Shown here: positions 25,034 to 34,633 of the stretch, piece after piece
Numbering within the stretch: position 1 is the stretch's first letter
Layout of the letters: each line of letters begins with the position of its first letter
Source: Catenulispora acidiphila DSM 44928
Lineage (GTDB): Bacteria; Actinomycetota; Actinomycetes; Streptomycetales; Catenulisporaceae
Direction of reading: 5' to 3'
DNA length: 64,000 nt
NCBI RefSeq assembly: GCF_000024025.1
Contig: NC_013131.1
Coordinates: 7,750,001 to 7,814,000, forward strand
Position numbers and translations under genes: made by a program
Notes under the pieces: model-generated
The model's database searches: none
The model's input: the letters and a program-made list of their open reading frames with translations, nothing else
What the model was told of the DNA's origin: nothing

Positions 25034-26254
25034 CTAGACCGGGAACTCGATGTGCGGCAGCACGGACAGGCCCGGACCGTAGCGCGGCGGTATCGGCGGC
25101 TCGGCGCCGGCGGCCACCACCGGCGGCTCGACGAAGTCCACCTCCAGCTCGGACCGGTGCAATGCCACGACGTCGGCGGCAGCGGGCAATCCGGGCTGCT
25201 CCACCACCAGCAACGGCCGCTCCAACACCGGCGCCAGCAGATCCAGCACGTTGTCGACCGGCGCTGGCGTCGGAGGCTGGTGCAGATCCAGCCCGGTCCA
25301 CGGATCCTCCTTCGCCACCGCCGCCTGCCGCGCACGCCGATCAGCCGCCGCGACGGCGGTCGCAGCGGCGTGGATGGTGGCGATGACGTCGTCGGCGGTC
25401 TCGGGGACCGCGACGAGGGTCGAGGCGGAGGCGGCGGAGGCGGAGAGGTCGGTGGCGACGAGGTAGGGCGCGGTGGGGGTGTCGACGCTGCTTTCGGCGG
25501 CCGGCACGAGGTCGGTGGAGGTGGCGGAGGCGGCGGATTCAGACTCGACCGGCGAGTCATCGACAGGGTCGGTACCGGCCGGGTCGGGGTCGACAGGCTC
25601 GGTATCGGTCAGCTCGGGGTTGGCAGGATCGATGTCGGCTGGCTCGGGGTCAGCAGGGTCGATGTCGGCGGGCTCGATGTCAGCCGGCTGAGTATCGGCA
25701 GACTCCTCAGCTATGGCCCGCTTGACCTCCGCCAGATCGAGCGAAACTGTGGCTGTCGCATCCGAGGCGGCGAGTCCTTCGGCGACGGCGCGCTTCACGG
25801 CCTCCACATCCAGGGCGACCGTCTCGGTCCCATTGGGGGGCAGGACGACCCGCTCCATCCCGACTGTGGGAGCCTCCGCATTCGAGCGCGGCACCGACTC
25901 GGCGGTCAGCTCGGCGGTGTCGTCCGAATCCGCGCCGTCGCTCGCACTCGCCTCACCACCATCGCCCGCATCAGCGTCGGCGTCATCGCTCGAAGCATCA
26001 TCGTCGTTCGTGCTCGTCGCAGCGCCATTGCTCGCACTCGTGCCAGCACCGTTACCCGCACCCGCACCCGTAGCTCCCGCATCCACCGCTCCCGCATCCA
26101 CCGCCGTGAAAGCAACCGTGTCCGCCTCCGCGATGCCCCTGCGCGGGGGCGTGGCGGCGGCGTCGAGGTCGACGGGAGGGAGTTCGCGGGTGTTCGCCGT
26201 CGCGGCGGTGGCGGCCGGGCGGGTGTGGTGGGGCGTCGGTTCGTTCAACAGCAT
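25034..26254 (-). CDS. Ala/Asp-rich low-complexity protein coupled to the TPR gene
   Basis: 406 aa. ATG (26252-26254) overlaps the stop codon of the TPR gene by one base. Mostly disordered and acidic: Gly/Ala/Ser/Asp runs, then Pro-Ala-Asp repeats (EPADIDPADPEPADIDPA and degenerate copies near residues 195-240). Two related 15-residue segments are seen: VALDVEAVKRAVAEG and VSLDLAEVKRAIAEE. The last 90 residues look folded (NVLDLLAPVLERPLLVVEQPG; VVALHRSELEVDFVEPP). No catalytic family recognised. The coupling suggests a physical or regulatory partner of the TPR protein. Confidence 0.72.
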   Translation of the reverse strand: MLLNEPTPHHTRPAATAATANTRELPPVDLDAAATPPRRGIAEADTVAFTAVDAGAVDAGATGAGAGNGAGTSASNGAATSTNDDDASSDDADADAGDGGEASASDGADSDDTAELTAESVPRSNAEAPTVGMERVVLPPNGTETVALDVEAVKRAVAEGLAASDATATVSLDLAEVKRAIAEESADTQPADIEPADIDPADPEPADIDPANPELTDTEPVDPDPAGTDPVDDSPVESESAASATSTDLVPAAESSVDTPTAPYLVATDLSASAASASTLVAVPETADDVIATIHAAATAVAAADRRARQAAVAKEDPWTGLDLHQPPTPAPVDNVLDLLAPVLERPLLVVEQPGLPAAADVVALHRSELEVDFVEPPVVAAGAEPPIPPRYGPGLSVLPHIEFPV

Positions 26255-29200
26255 CAGGTGCTCGCGGGGTCTTCGGGGGCGGCGCTTCGGGCGTGGAGTT
26301 CTCGGAGTTCGTCGTCGTCGGGGTAGTGGTCCACTGTGCGCTTCAGGAGGGCGCGGGCTCGCGGGTAGCGGTGCCAGTGGAACGGTTGCATGCCTCCGGA
26401 GCGGGGGTCGTCGGGGCTGGGGACGCGCAGGTTCAGGGTGGTGGAGGCGTCGGGGTTGGCGTTGCCGGAGTCGAGGGCCTCGGCCTCCTCCAGCAGGGAC
26501 GCGCACAGGCCGTAGTGGCGGGTCTCCCACTGGAAGGTCGCCTCGTTCCTCCACAGTGCGGCCATCAGGTCCCGGAGTTCCTTCGTGTCGCGGTACGCCA
26601 GTGCGGTGCGCAGGCGGTGCGCGCGGTCGTTGAAGGGACGCTGGGTGCGCTCGTCCATGGCGTCGGCGATCAGGAGGGTCGCTATCACCCGCGGCGCCTC
26701 CAGGTCGGGGTCGCCGGTCCACGTCTTGTCGGCCAGCAGCCCCCACGTCATCCGGTCCACCGCCAGGGCACGGCGTCCACCGAGCGCCGCCGAGCACGCC
26801 AGCAGCTTCAGCGCGTACGACAGCCCGGCGTGGTACTCGGACTTCGAGCCGTCCATCTCGCTGAGTTCCTGCCACCACTGCACGGCTTCCAGCAGGTCGC
26901 CGTCGGGTCCGGGCTTGGTCAGCGCACCGGCTCGCTCGGCGAGCACGACCTCCAGCAGCGCCGCGGCTTCCTTGTCGTCCGGCCGCAGTTCGACGGCGCG
27001 CCGCGCGTGCGACAGCGCCAGCACGTAATCCCGCACCTCGGAACGCAGTTCCCTGGTCCGCCGCATATGCGCGACACCCAGTTCTCTCTGCAACGCCGTG
27101 ACATCCGGAGCGACGGACAAGGCGCGCTCCAACACATCCACCACGCTCTGCAACACGCTGACCGGCGCCGGCACGTCCCCGTCGCCAGAAGCAGGAGCAG
27201 AAGCAGAAGCAGCGCCACTGGCGCTGTCACCAGTGGCACTCGCCGCCAGGCCCGACAAACCAGCCGCCGCGATGTTCACCGTCTTGGTCGCGTCGGCGAT
27301 GAAAGCCGTGCTGGTCGCCGCCATGTTCACGGTCGGCGTCGCGTCCACCGAAACCGGACGCTCCCCCTCCTCGGCACGCCGCATCAGCTCCCGCGCCGCG
27401 TTCAGCCCGGACTCGGCGGCGATCTCCACCCACACGCCTTCGGGCTTGCGGTCCGGATCCAGCGACGCCGCCCGGGCTATGCACTCCAGCGCCGGCGCCC
27501 ACTGCTCGTCCAGATGCAGCTCCATGCCCCGCATGACCAGCGTCTTGCGCAGCAGCGCGGTCCACGCCGCGTCGCGGTCGCTCTCGGCGACCGTGTCCAG
27601 CGCCGCGATGGCCGGCTCGAACTTGCTGTCCTCATACAGGAAGTGCTGCGGTCCCAAGGGCCCGTACAGCGCGGCGATCCGCACCGACTCGTCGTCCTCG
27701 GCGCCGTCGGAGTCCGCCGCGTGCGTGGCGTCGGCGAGTTCGCGCCACTCCGCGAGCGCAGGTGTCTCAGGCTGCTGACGCAGCAGCGCCTCCAGCGTCG
27801 GGCTGATCCGTATCGGACTCAAGGCGGGCAGGTCCGCCTCGCAGGCGAGCACGTCCATCCCGAGCCGCACGCTCCAGGCGTCCACCTCGTCGCCGCCCCG
27901 GTACGCCGCGAGGTCGGCGAACCGCAGGTCGTTCTTCAACTCGTCGATCAGCGTGCGCCGGGTCTGCTCGATCTGCCCGCGATCGGCTTCGACGTCGCCG
28001 ACTCCGACGACCTGCGTCCAGAAGTCGGGCGCGTACAGCGCCGTCACCAGGCAGCCGATCGTCCACATCCAGTGCTCGTCCTTGTTTCCGGACCGAGCCA
28101 GCTGGTACGCGGACAACCCGAGCGCGTGCAGCAGCCGGGCGTTCGTCGGTTCCTCGCGCACCAAGGCGAGATACCCCGCGAACGCCTCTTCATGACGCCC
28201 CTCGTCAGCATGCTGACGCGCGGAGTACTCCGACAGAGCCTCCAGCGCGGCCAGCGCCTCGGGCTGGTCCGGCTGGATCTGCAGCGCGCTGCGCAGATCG
28301 CCGAGCGCCCGGTAGGGCTCGCTCTTCTCGATCGCCGACGCCGCGCGCCGGATGAGCAGCTCGACGCGCTCGGTCTGCACGTCGGCGGGCAGCCGGACCA
28401 GCGCGCCGTCCAGGTCGCCGGCCTCGGCGCGCATCAGCGCGAGCTGGCGGCGCAGCGGCGGAGTCAGGGCACTGCTGACCAGGGCATCGGCCCACGACGT
28501 CAGCGTGCGCTCGGCCTCGTCCGGGACGCCGGCCTTGCGCGCGGCGTAAAGCAGCGATTGCAGTGCTGGTCCGGCGCACTTCTCGCATCGGTAGGAATTG
28601 AGCCCAGAAGGGCGGAAAAGGTGCGTCCGGCATCCTTCGCGTCCGCAGCCGGCACACGAGCCGACCGCGTCCTTCCCGCACTCGACGTCCGCGACCGCGA
28701 CACACGGCAGCGGCGGCTCCTCGTCGTCGGGCTCGGCCTCCGCCGCCAGCCGCTCGGCGGCGACCAGCGGTCCGGCGTTGGCGATCTCCTGGATGTCCAG
28801 GCTCTGGGTGTCGTCGTCGCGGAGCTCGTAGCCGGTGTCCGCGCCGGAGTCCGCGTCGGCGTCGACATCCTGCGATGCGGCGGAGCCGTTGGCGATGTCG
28901 TTGCCCAGAAAGCGCTGGTACCACTGCACGGCGTCGTACCAGTGCCCGGTCCGCTCGGCGTACAGCGCACGCGCCCGGGCGACCGCCGGGTCGCAGTCCG
29001 GGTCCTCGGGCAGTTCGGCGAGCAGCGTCTCGGCGTCCTCGATCCGGTCGTCCAGCAACGCCGCCACAGCCAGGTGGCAGCGGTCGCGCATCCGGCCGTC
29101 GGGAGCGAGGAACGTCTCCAGGTCGGTCGTGGTGCCGCCGGCCAGGTCGACCAGCGCCCGCAGCCGGTTCTGCCGGCCGCGCGTGCCGTCGCCGCGCCAG

Positions 29201-30690
29201 TCGGTCGGCATCGAGGCGGCCAGGTCGAGCGCGACGGCCGCTTTCTCCCGGTTGTCGGGTATCTCCCGTCCGGACATCAGCATCCAGGCGGCCTCGCGCA
29301 GCGCGGCTTCCCGCAGCGCTATCCGGTGCTCGATGACCTCCGGCGAGTCCAGATACGCGATCTGCCACTGCAACCGCGCGGCGGTCGGGTCGCTGCCGAG
29401 GCGCTTGCGCGCTTCGCGATCCCGCGCCACGGCGGTCCAGTCCCGCAGTTCGGTGGTGCCGAGCCGGTCCCAGGTGTCGATGGCGCCGGCCGGGTTGTTG
29501 GCACGCAGCTGCGCCAAGCCGTAGTGGAACGTGGCCATGCCGCCCCAGTAGGACGACTGTCCGGACTCCGGCTCCAGCAGGCCTTGCGCCTCTTTGCGGC
29601 GTCCGGCGGCCAGCAGTACGGCACCGAGCCGAATGCGCGCGGCGCGCGAATGCGCGTCGTGCCGCAGCGCCGCCTGGTAGTGCGCGATCGCCTCGGCGGG
29701 GCGTCCGGACTGCTCGCGCAGCAGCGCCAAGCCGAGCCGTGCCGGGGCGAAGGCCGCCTCGACCGCCAGGGAGTTGCTGAAGTGGTTCCACGCCAAATCG
29801 TCGGCGCCGAGTTGCACGGCGAGCCGGCCCAGCGAGTAGTGGATGCGCGGATCCTGCGGCGCGTACTGCGAGGCGGTGCGCAGGTCGGTCTCGGCCTGGT
29901 CGGTGCGCCCCATCTGCTGGTGCGCCAGCCCGCGGAACAGCAGCGCCTCGGGGCGCAGCCAGGCTCCGCGCGACCACGGCGAAGCCGGGCCGGTGCCGCG
30001 GCGGAACGCCTCGTCGTAGGCGGAGATCGCGTCGTCGTAGCGCAGCAGGGTGCTGAGCTGGATGCCCCAGCGGAACCACAGCTCGCCGCTGCCGCCGGGC
30101 ACGGCGGCGGCGAGCAGGTCCTCGGCCTCCTTCACCCGGCCGTCGCGGCGCATCATCGTGGTCAGCGCCAGCACCGGCCAGTCCACGCCGGGCAGCGCGG
30201 CCAGCGCGGCGCGCGCGGTGGCCTCGCGCTGCGCGGTGGGTCCGGTGGTGCAGGCCTTCTGCAGCCACATGACGGTGCGGATGGCTGTGTCCTCATCACC
30301 CGGCTCCAGGCCGTAGGTGATCGCCTTCAGGAAGTCGATGATCGGCTTGAGGTCGCCGTCCTCGGCGCGCAGCCGCTCCTCGGCGAACTGCCGCACAAGC
30401 CAGCGCGGCAGCTGCCGGAAGGGCTCGGTCAGCAGCGGGTAGGCCTCGCGGAAGCGCGCCATGGCGTCGGTGAAGATACCCAGCGCCAGAATGGTCTCGG
30501 CCTCGCCGAGCAATGCCAGACCGCGATAGTGCTGCAGGTCTTCGGGCACGGAGGACAGACGGCGGGCCAGGCGCGCGTATCGGTCGCGAGCCCGCTCCTG
30601 CTGACCCACAGCCGCCAGGTCCTCCGCCTTAGCGAACTCCTGGGTGATCCACTGCGGGTCCGTCCCTCGTCCACGCCCCAGCAAGGCCAC
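26254..30690 (-). CDS. Giant TPR-repeat protein with B-box-like zinc-finger cluster
   Basis: 1478 aa, GTG start at 30690. Numerous tetratricopeptide helices along the length, e.g. ALLFRGLAHQQMGRTDQAETDL, PRIHYSLGRLAVQLGADDLAW, RLGLALLREQSGRPAEAIAHY, so it is an extended protein-interaction scaffold. Near residues 660-705 the spacing C-(8)-C-x2-C-x4-C-x2-H with a later CEKC resembles a B-box/zinc-binding finger. Ala/Thr-rich linkers lie near residue 1130. No enzymatic domain, signal peptide or membrane helix. Forms a two-gene operon with the acidic protein. Function unknown; TPR plus zinc finger suggests assembly of a protein complex. Confidence 0.85.
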   Translation of the reverse strand: MALLGRGRGTDPQWITQEFAKAEDLAAVGQQERARDRYARLARRLSSVPEDLQHYRGLALLGEAETILALGIFTDAMARFREAYPLLTEPFRQLPRWLVRQFAEERLRAEDGDLKPIIDFLKAITYGLEPGDEDTAIRTVMWLQKACTTGPTAQREATARAALAALPGVDWPVLALTTMMRRDGRVKEAEDLLAAAVPGGSGELWFRWGIQLSTLLRYDDAISAYDEAFRRGTGPASPWSRGAWLRPEALLFRGLAHQQMGRTDQAETDLRTASQYAPQDPRIHYSLGRLAVQLGADDLAWNHFSNSLAVEAAFAPARLGLALLREQSGRPAEAIAHYQAALRHDAHSRAARIRLGAVLLAAGRRKEAQGLLEPESGQSSYWGGMATFHYGLAQLRANNPAGAIDTWDRLGTTELRDWTAVARDREARKRLGSDPTAARLQWQIAYLDSPEVIEHRIALREAALREAAWMLMSGREIPDNREKAAVALDLAASMPTDWRGDGTRGRQNRLRALVDLAGGTTTDLETFLAPDGRMRDRCHLAVAALLDDRIEDAETLLAELPEDPDCDPAVARARALYAERTGHWYDAVQWYQRFLGNDIANGSAASQDVDADADSGADTGYELRDDDTQSLDIQEIANAGPLVAAERLAAEAEPDDEEPPLPCVAVADVECGKDAVGSCAGCGREGCRTHLFRPSGLNSYRCEKCAGPALQSLLYAARKAGVPDEAERTLTSWADALVSSALTPPLRRQLALMRAEAGDLDGALVRLPADVQTERVELLIRRAASAIEKSEPYRALGDLRSALQIQPDQPEALAALEALSEYSARQHADEGRHEEAFAGYLALVREEPTNARLLHALGLSAYQLARSGNKDEHWMWTIGCLVTALYAPDFWTQVVGVGDVEADRGQIEQTRRTLIDELKNDLRFADLAAYRGGDEVDAWSVRLGMDVLACEADLPALSPIRISPTLEALLRQQPETPALAEWRELADATHAADSDGAEDDESVRIAALYGPLGPQHFLYEDSKFEPAIAALDTVAESDRDAAWTALLRKTLVMRGMELHLDEQWAPALECIARAASLDPDRKPEGVWVEIAAESGLNAARELMRRAEEGERPVSVDATPTVNMAATSTAFIADATKTVNIAAAGLSGLAASATGDSASGAASASAPASGDGDVPAPVSVLQSVVDVLERALSVAPDVTALQRELGVAHMRRTRELRSEVRDYVLALSHARRAVELRPDDKEAAALLEVVLAERAGALTKPGPDGDLLEAVQWWQELSEMDGSKSEYHAGLSYALKLLACSAALGGRRALAVDRMTWGLLADKTWTGDPDLEAPRVIATLLIADAMDERTQRPFNDRAHRLRTALAYRDTKELRDLMAALWRNEATFQWETRHYGLCASLLEEAEALDSGNANPDASTTLNLRVPSPDDPRSGGMQPFHWHRYPRARALLKRTVDHYPDDDELRELHARSAAPEDPAST

Positions 30691-31004
30691 ACCGTCCCAT
30701 CAAACCCGTATCGCTGCCTACAGCTTGACACAAGCGCGCCCGCCCGCGCCGGGCTAGATGTCACCCGGTGCGCACCGACCAGTTGTTTTCTCCTGGCGGT
30801 GCAACGCAGTTCACCCGGGCTCCATCCCAAGATCACCCGGCGTGTGCGCGCTGTGCCCCTTCGCTGTCCTCCGACGAGGCCGTATACCCCGTAACGACGC
30901 GGTGATCGTCGTCGAGGTTCCTCTATCGGAGGGCCGGAGGCAATTTTGACTCGGTTTTGACGAACAAAACGGGCCGATACGTCAGACCTTGATGGTCATG
31001 CTCT
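30691..31004. other. Intergenic stretch without a supported gene
   Basis: 314 bp upstream of the TPR gene and downstream of the ester cyclase gene. It should hold the TPR-operon promoter on the minus strand. I see no convincing promoter match, RNA or repeat. Confidence 0.5.
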
Positions 31005-31439
31005 TCAGTGCTTGATCTCGGGGATCAGCCCCAGCTGCCGCATCTGAGCTGCGGTGTCGACGACTCCCCAGGTCTGCGCGATCCGCCCGGACTCGTCCAG
31101 GCGCACGATGAAGATCTCGTTGTAGGTGATCTTCTTCCCGGTCGGTTCGACTCCCATGTATGTCCCCCGATGCGTTCCCGTGACGACGTTGCGGTAGACG
31201 ATCTTGTCTCCGTCGACGAGCCGGTCCTCGGTCTCGATGTGCAGATCGGGGAAGGCGGACAGCAGGATCCGGAAGACGACCTTCTGCGCCTCGACGCCGC
31301 TGACCGGGAGCTTCAGCGGAGTGCTCAGGATCATGTCGGGCGCGCAGACTTCGTCGATCAGCTTCAGGGCGAGATCGAGTTCTCCGTTGTTGACGGCGGC
31401 CTGGACGCGGTCGAGGGCGGAGAGGTTGTCGGTGGTCAT
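31005..31439 (-). CDS. SnoaL-like ester cyclase family protein
   Basis: 144 aa, ATG with AAGGAG upstream. Small alpha+beta barrel of the SnoaL/ester-cyclase type: LPVSGVEAQKVVFRILLSAFPDLHIETEDRLVDGDKIVYRNVVTGTH is the hallmark region (split here as one conserved stretch followed by GTYMGVEPTGKKI). Members catalyse aldol or ester cyclisation or simply bind small hydrophobic ligands. Next to the PHP-domain gene on the same strand, 103 bp apart. Confidence 0.85.
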   Translation of the reverse strand: MTTDNLSALDRVQAAVNNGELDLALKLIDEVCAPDMILSTPLKLPVSGVEAQKVVFRILLSAFPDLHIETEDRLVDGDKIVYRNVVTGTHRGTYMGVEPTGKKITYNEIFIVRLDESGRIAQTWGVVDTAAQMRQLGLIPEIKH

Positions 31440-31542
31440 GGTGCGCTCCTTGGCGTCTTGATCGGTGGGTGGTTCCCCTTACCGGGACGAGGGAGCGCCG
31501 CCGGCGGTGACATGCCGCGCATGCCACCGCCGAACGAGCAGG

Positions 31543-33168
31543 TCAGCCGGTTTCCTTCAGGAACACCGGGTTGGTCAGCGCGGCCATCGGGCCGAACAGC
31601 AGCGCGTCGCCCATCGTGTTGCCCTGCCCCGGCGTGCCGTCGGCCATGGGGTGGCGGACCTCGGCGCGGACGTAGGCGGCCAGCGAGGGCGTGGTGCGCC
31701 AGACGACGACGCCGTCGCCGGCGGCGTCCAGCGACTGCTGGAACATCTGCCCCTCGTCGGTGATCAGGCGGACGGTGCCGTTGGGGACGCCGTGCACCTC
31801 CAGCCGGACGTCGACCGGAGCCTGCGCCGAGGCCTTGAGCGTCTCGCCGACACCGGCCTGCTTTCCGGCGCCGGTGACGGTGAAGTCCAGCGTCACCGCA
31901 CTGGATTCGGCGATCCAGGTGCGGCCGGCGCGCAGACCGTCCATCAACGCGTCGGTGCGCAAGTCGTCGGCATAGACGACGTTGTGCGGCAGACCGATCA
32001 CCTGCGGCTCGCTGTGCGCGTCGCTGTTGCCCACGGCCGGAAGCCAGCGCTTTCCGGAGCGGACCGCCTCGCCGAGCTTCTGGTCCCAGGTGCTGACGGC
32101 GTGTTCGTCGTCGTACGTCCAGGGACCGGTCCACACCTCGGTGACGTCGGCGTCGTCGAACCCGAACTTCCACTGGCAGGCGACGTAGGCGCAGTACATG
32201 TGCGCCGGCGCGACCAGACCGCCGTGCTTGCGCACCTCGCGGGCGAAGCGCGGGAAGGCGTCGTCGCGGTTGCGGTAGCGCCAGTCGATCCACTCCCCGG
32301 CCGGCAGGCCCATCGCGACCCAGTGGCCGTTGCGGGTGGTGATCTCCTCTCCGGTGATGATCAGCAGATCCGGGCCGGCGTACTGACCCCAGACGCCGTG
32401 CGAGGAAGAAGTGTTGTGGTCGGTGGAGACCATGAAGTCCAGCTTCGCCGCGCGGGCGCCGGCGGCGACCTCGCCGGGCAGCCGCTTGCCGTCGGAGTAG
32501 ACGGTGTGCAGGTGGCAGTCGCCGCGGTACCAGGACCGGCCGCGGCCCTTGGCTCGGGTCGGCGGGTAGTTCGGGACGAACGGGGTGCCCGGCTTGCCGT
32601 AGGTCAGGGTGACCTGGACCTGGTAGTTCATGCCGACCTGCGCGACCTGGTACGGACCCAGGGCGATGTGCCACGTGCCCTTGTTCACCGGACCGGGCAG
32701 GTAGCCGGGCGTCGCCTCGCTGGCGCTGATCGAGAACGCCGTCCGGAAACCGCCGGACCAGCCGCGGAAACCGGGACCGCCCAAGGCGATGCCGCGCTCG
32801 TCGAAGACGCCGATGTCGCAGGAGTTCGTCTTGTCGCCGGCGGTCACCGCGGGGTGGTCGTAGGAGTAGGAGACGTCGATCTGCTTCACCCCGGCCGGGA
32901 TCACCACCGGCAGGTAGACGAAGTCGGCGGCGCCGGTCTCGAGGTGGCCGGTGATGGTCTGGGAGACCTGCGTGCCGTCGGCGGGAGTGCCGGAGGCGAA
33001 GCCGTCGCTCTTGTCGGCGGCGTGGGCGAAGGTCATGGGACCCAGGGTGAGCGCCGCGGTCGCGGCACCGACCGTCAGGACGCCCCGGCGGGACAGACCC
33101 GCTGCGGAGGGGTCGGCCGACTCGGGCAGCGGAGCAGCGTTGTGCTCGCAATAGCCATCAGTGCACAT
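31543..33168 (-). CDS. CehA/McbA-type PHP-domain metallohydrolase, Tat-exported
   Basis: 541 aa. ATG; Tat motif SRRGVLTVG near residues 25-33, then a hydrophobic stretch. After an N-terminal beta domain (residues ~60-200), the PHP metal-binding motifs appear: GDCHLHTVYSDGK, VSTDHNTSS, ITGEEITT, LVAPAHMY, and VGNSDAH. These bind two or three metals and hydrolyse phosphoesters or carbamates in characterised relatives. A C-terminal beta domain follows. The natural substrate is not predictable. Confidence 0.88.
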   Translation of the reverse strand: MCTDGYCEHNAAPLPESADPSAAGLSRRGVLTVGAATAALTLGPMTFAHAADKSDGFASGTPADGTQVSQTITGHLETGAADFVYLPVVIPAGVKQIDVSYSYDHPAVTAGDKTNSCDIGVFDERGIALGGPGFRGWSGGFRTAFSISASEATPGYLPGPVNKGTWHIALGPYQVAQVGMNYQVQVTLTYGKPGTPFVPNYPPTRAKGRGRSWYRGDCHLHTVYSDGKRLPGEVAAGARAAKLDFMVSTDHNTSSSHGVWGQYAGPDLLIITGEEITTRNGHWVAMGLPAGEWIDWRYRNRDDAFPRFAREVRKHGGLVAPAHMYCAYVACQWKFGFDDADVTEVWTGPWTYDDEHAVSTWDQKLGEAVRSGKRWLPAVGNSDAHSEPQVIGLPHNVVYADDLRTDALMDGLRAGRTWIAESSAVTLDFTVTGAGKQAGVGETLKASAQAPVDVRLEVHGVPNGTVRLITDEGQMFQQSLDAAGDGVVVWRTTPSLAAYVRAEVRHPMADGTPGQGNTMGDALLFGPMAALTNPVFLKETG

Positions 33169-33255
33169 GGTTTCCGACCATCGGCGACGCCGGTGAACCA
33201 GGCGTGAGCGTCAAGAGAAAGGTTGGAACGTCCCGCCCCGCACCGGGCAGTACGG

Positions 33256-33756
33256 CTAGCCGAGCCGGAGTCCGGGATGGTCCGGGGAGTCCGGATAGGT
33301 GTCCGACACGGCTTCGGTCAGCGCGCGCAGGCTGTGCACCAGTCCCGCACGCTCGGCCGGTGTCAGCCTGCCGACCAGGGCGGTCACCTCCTCCGAGCGC
33401 CGGTCCATGACGCGGTGCACCAGGTCGCACCCGGTCTCGGTGAGGCTGAGGAGCTGTTCGCGGCGGCTGGCCGGATTCGGCTGGCGCTCCAGCAGGTCGG
33501 CCGCGGCGAGGCGGTCGGCCATGCGCAGGACGGTCGAGGGGTTCACGCCGAGTTCGGCGGCCAGGTCGCTCTGCTTCATCGGCGGGCGGTCGGCCAGGAC
33601 CACCAGGGTGCGCAGCTGCGGCAGGGTCAGCGAGTCGTCGACGTCGGCCAGGGCGCGCGCGGACATGCCGACGATCATGCGGGAGGCCGCCAGGACGGCG
33701 GCCACGACTTCCTGCGTGTCGGCTTCCGGTGTGGCGGGGTGAATGTCCGGCTGCAC
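33256..33756 (-). CDS. MarR-family transcriptional regulator
   Basis: 166 aa, GTG start. Winged helix core: LTLPQLRTLVVLADRPPMKQ, SDLAAELGVNPSTVLRMADRL (recognition helix), then the wing LERQPNPASRREQLLSLTETG. Acts as a dimeric repressor responding to small ligands. It diverges from a small zinc-ribbon gene, and a 23-bp palindrome lies between them, the likely operator. Confidence 0.93.
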   Translation of the reverse strand: MQPDIHPATPEADTQEVVAAVLAASRMIVGMSARALADVDDSLTLPQLRTLVVLADRPPMKQSDLAAELGVNPSTVLRMADRLAAADLLERQPNPASRREQLLSLTETGCDLVHRVMDRRSEEVTALVGRLTPAERAGLVHSLRALTEAVSDTYPDSPDHPGLRLG

Positions 33757-33789
33757 ACCCTGAAGCTACCGCATTGCCGCCGTAGACTG

Positions 33790-33812
33790 AACCATTGCAT
33801 AATGCAATGGTT
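33790..33812. promoter_or_regulatory. Predicted MarR operator, 23-bp palindrome
   Basis: Arms AACCATTGCAT and ATGCAATGGTT are perfect inverted repeats around a single A. The site is 34 bases upstream of the marR start and 33 bases upstream of the divergent gene's start, and it is AT-rich relative to its surroundings, as expected for a MarR site overlapping promoters. Confidence 0.85.
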
Positions 33813-33845
33813 GAGGGGGGACCGCACCATGGGGAGGACGACGCC

Positions 33846-34106
33846 GTGGAGGAAGCACCTATCCGGGAGTCCTACTCCTTCCTGTGCCAGGCCTGTGGGC
33901 ATGGGTGGCAGGAGGTCTATGAGATCCGGCGCGTGCACGACAGCCGCGGGCTCATCCAGTCTGCCTTCTTCCTCAACGGACGGCGTACTCCCTCGCCCTT
34001 GACCCAGGGGCGGTGTGCCGTCTGCGCGAGCGCACGGGTGCTGGTCACGCAGCGCACTCGGGGGCGCCGTCCGCGAGGCGGCGCGATGATGGAGGTGTCT
34101 CCATAA
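33846..34106 (+). CDS. Small zinc-ribbon-like protein
   Basis: 86 aa from GTG 33846, which has GGGGAGG upstream; earlier in-frame starts would lie inside the operator. Two CxxC pairs (FLCQACGHGW and GRCAVCASAR) spaced by about 45 residues suggest one zinc ribbon. Basic C-terminus (RTRGRRPRGG). Likely nucleic-acid or protein binding. Divergent from marR and probably controlled by it; followed 22 bases later by another small gene. Confidence 0.75.
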   Translation: MEEAPIRESYSFLCQACGHGWQEVYEIRRVHDSRGLIQSAFFLNGRRTPSPLTQGRCAVCASARVLVTQRTRGRRPRGGAMMEVSP

Positions 34107-34128
34107 GCGCGAGGAATGGGAGATCGAG

Positions 34129-34620
34129 ATGACCGGTATCGAAGTCCTCACCGCGGGCCGCTACGGCTACGCCGACCGGCGCATCCACCGCGACGACTTC
34201 GCCCACCAGCTGGCGATCATGCTGCCCGCCGACGACGGCGAACGGCTGCGTCCGGCCGTGGCCGTCACGGCGGAGGACCTGGTCAGCGCGGCGAAACTGT
34301 GCCGCCACCTGGCCGAGCGATATCCCGCCGAACCGCTGGGCCGGCTCGCCGAGCAGATCGCCTACCGCCTTGAACACCCGATCACCCACCCCGGTGCGAT
34401 GGTGTTCTACGCCGCCGCACTGCTGTGCCGGGAACAGGAGGCCCTGAGCAGGGTCGAGAGCGCGACCATGGTCGCCGCGGTGCTGGAGGCGCGGGCCGCC
34501 GCCCACGCCGCCGACATGCTGGAGGCCACGGCTCCCCAGACCCTGCGCTACACGGTCAAGTCCGCGATCGACGGGGACTTCGTGCGCGGCGCGCGCCATA
34601 TGAAGGCCCACCAGAACTGA
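34129..34620 (+). CDS. Hypothetical helical protein
   Basis: 163 aa, ATG with GGGAGA upstream. No family recognised. Predicted mostly alpha-helical (EDLVSAAKLCRHLAERYPAE; GRLAEQIAYRLEH; ATMVAAVLEARAAAHAADML), soluble, without signal peptide. Ends 14 bases before a terminator, so the two-gene unit with the zinc-ribbon protein is probably one MarR-regulated transcript. Confidence 0.7.
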   Translation: MTGIEVLTAGRYGYADRRIHRDDFAHQLAIMLPADDGERLRPAVAVTAEDLVSAAKLCRHLAERYPAEPLGRLAEQIAYRLEHPITHPGAMVFYAAALLCREQEALSRVESATMVAAVLEARAAAHAADMLEATAPQTLRYTVKSAIDGDFVRGARHMKAHQN

Positions 34621-34633
34621 CGAACCGCCCGCC

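Noticed and set aside
30725-30760. TTGACA box and TAGATG as a plus-strand promoter
   Set aside because: The spacing is about 24 bases and no plus-strand gene follows.
26293-30894. A 1533-codon open frame antisense to the TPR gene
   Set aside because: A GC3-driven shadow of the minus-strand gene; its product is low-complexity Arg/Gly/Val-rich sequence with no domain, while the minus strand encodes clear TPR repeats.
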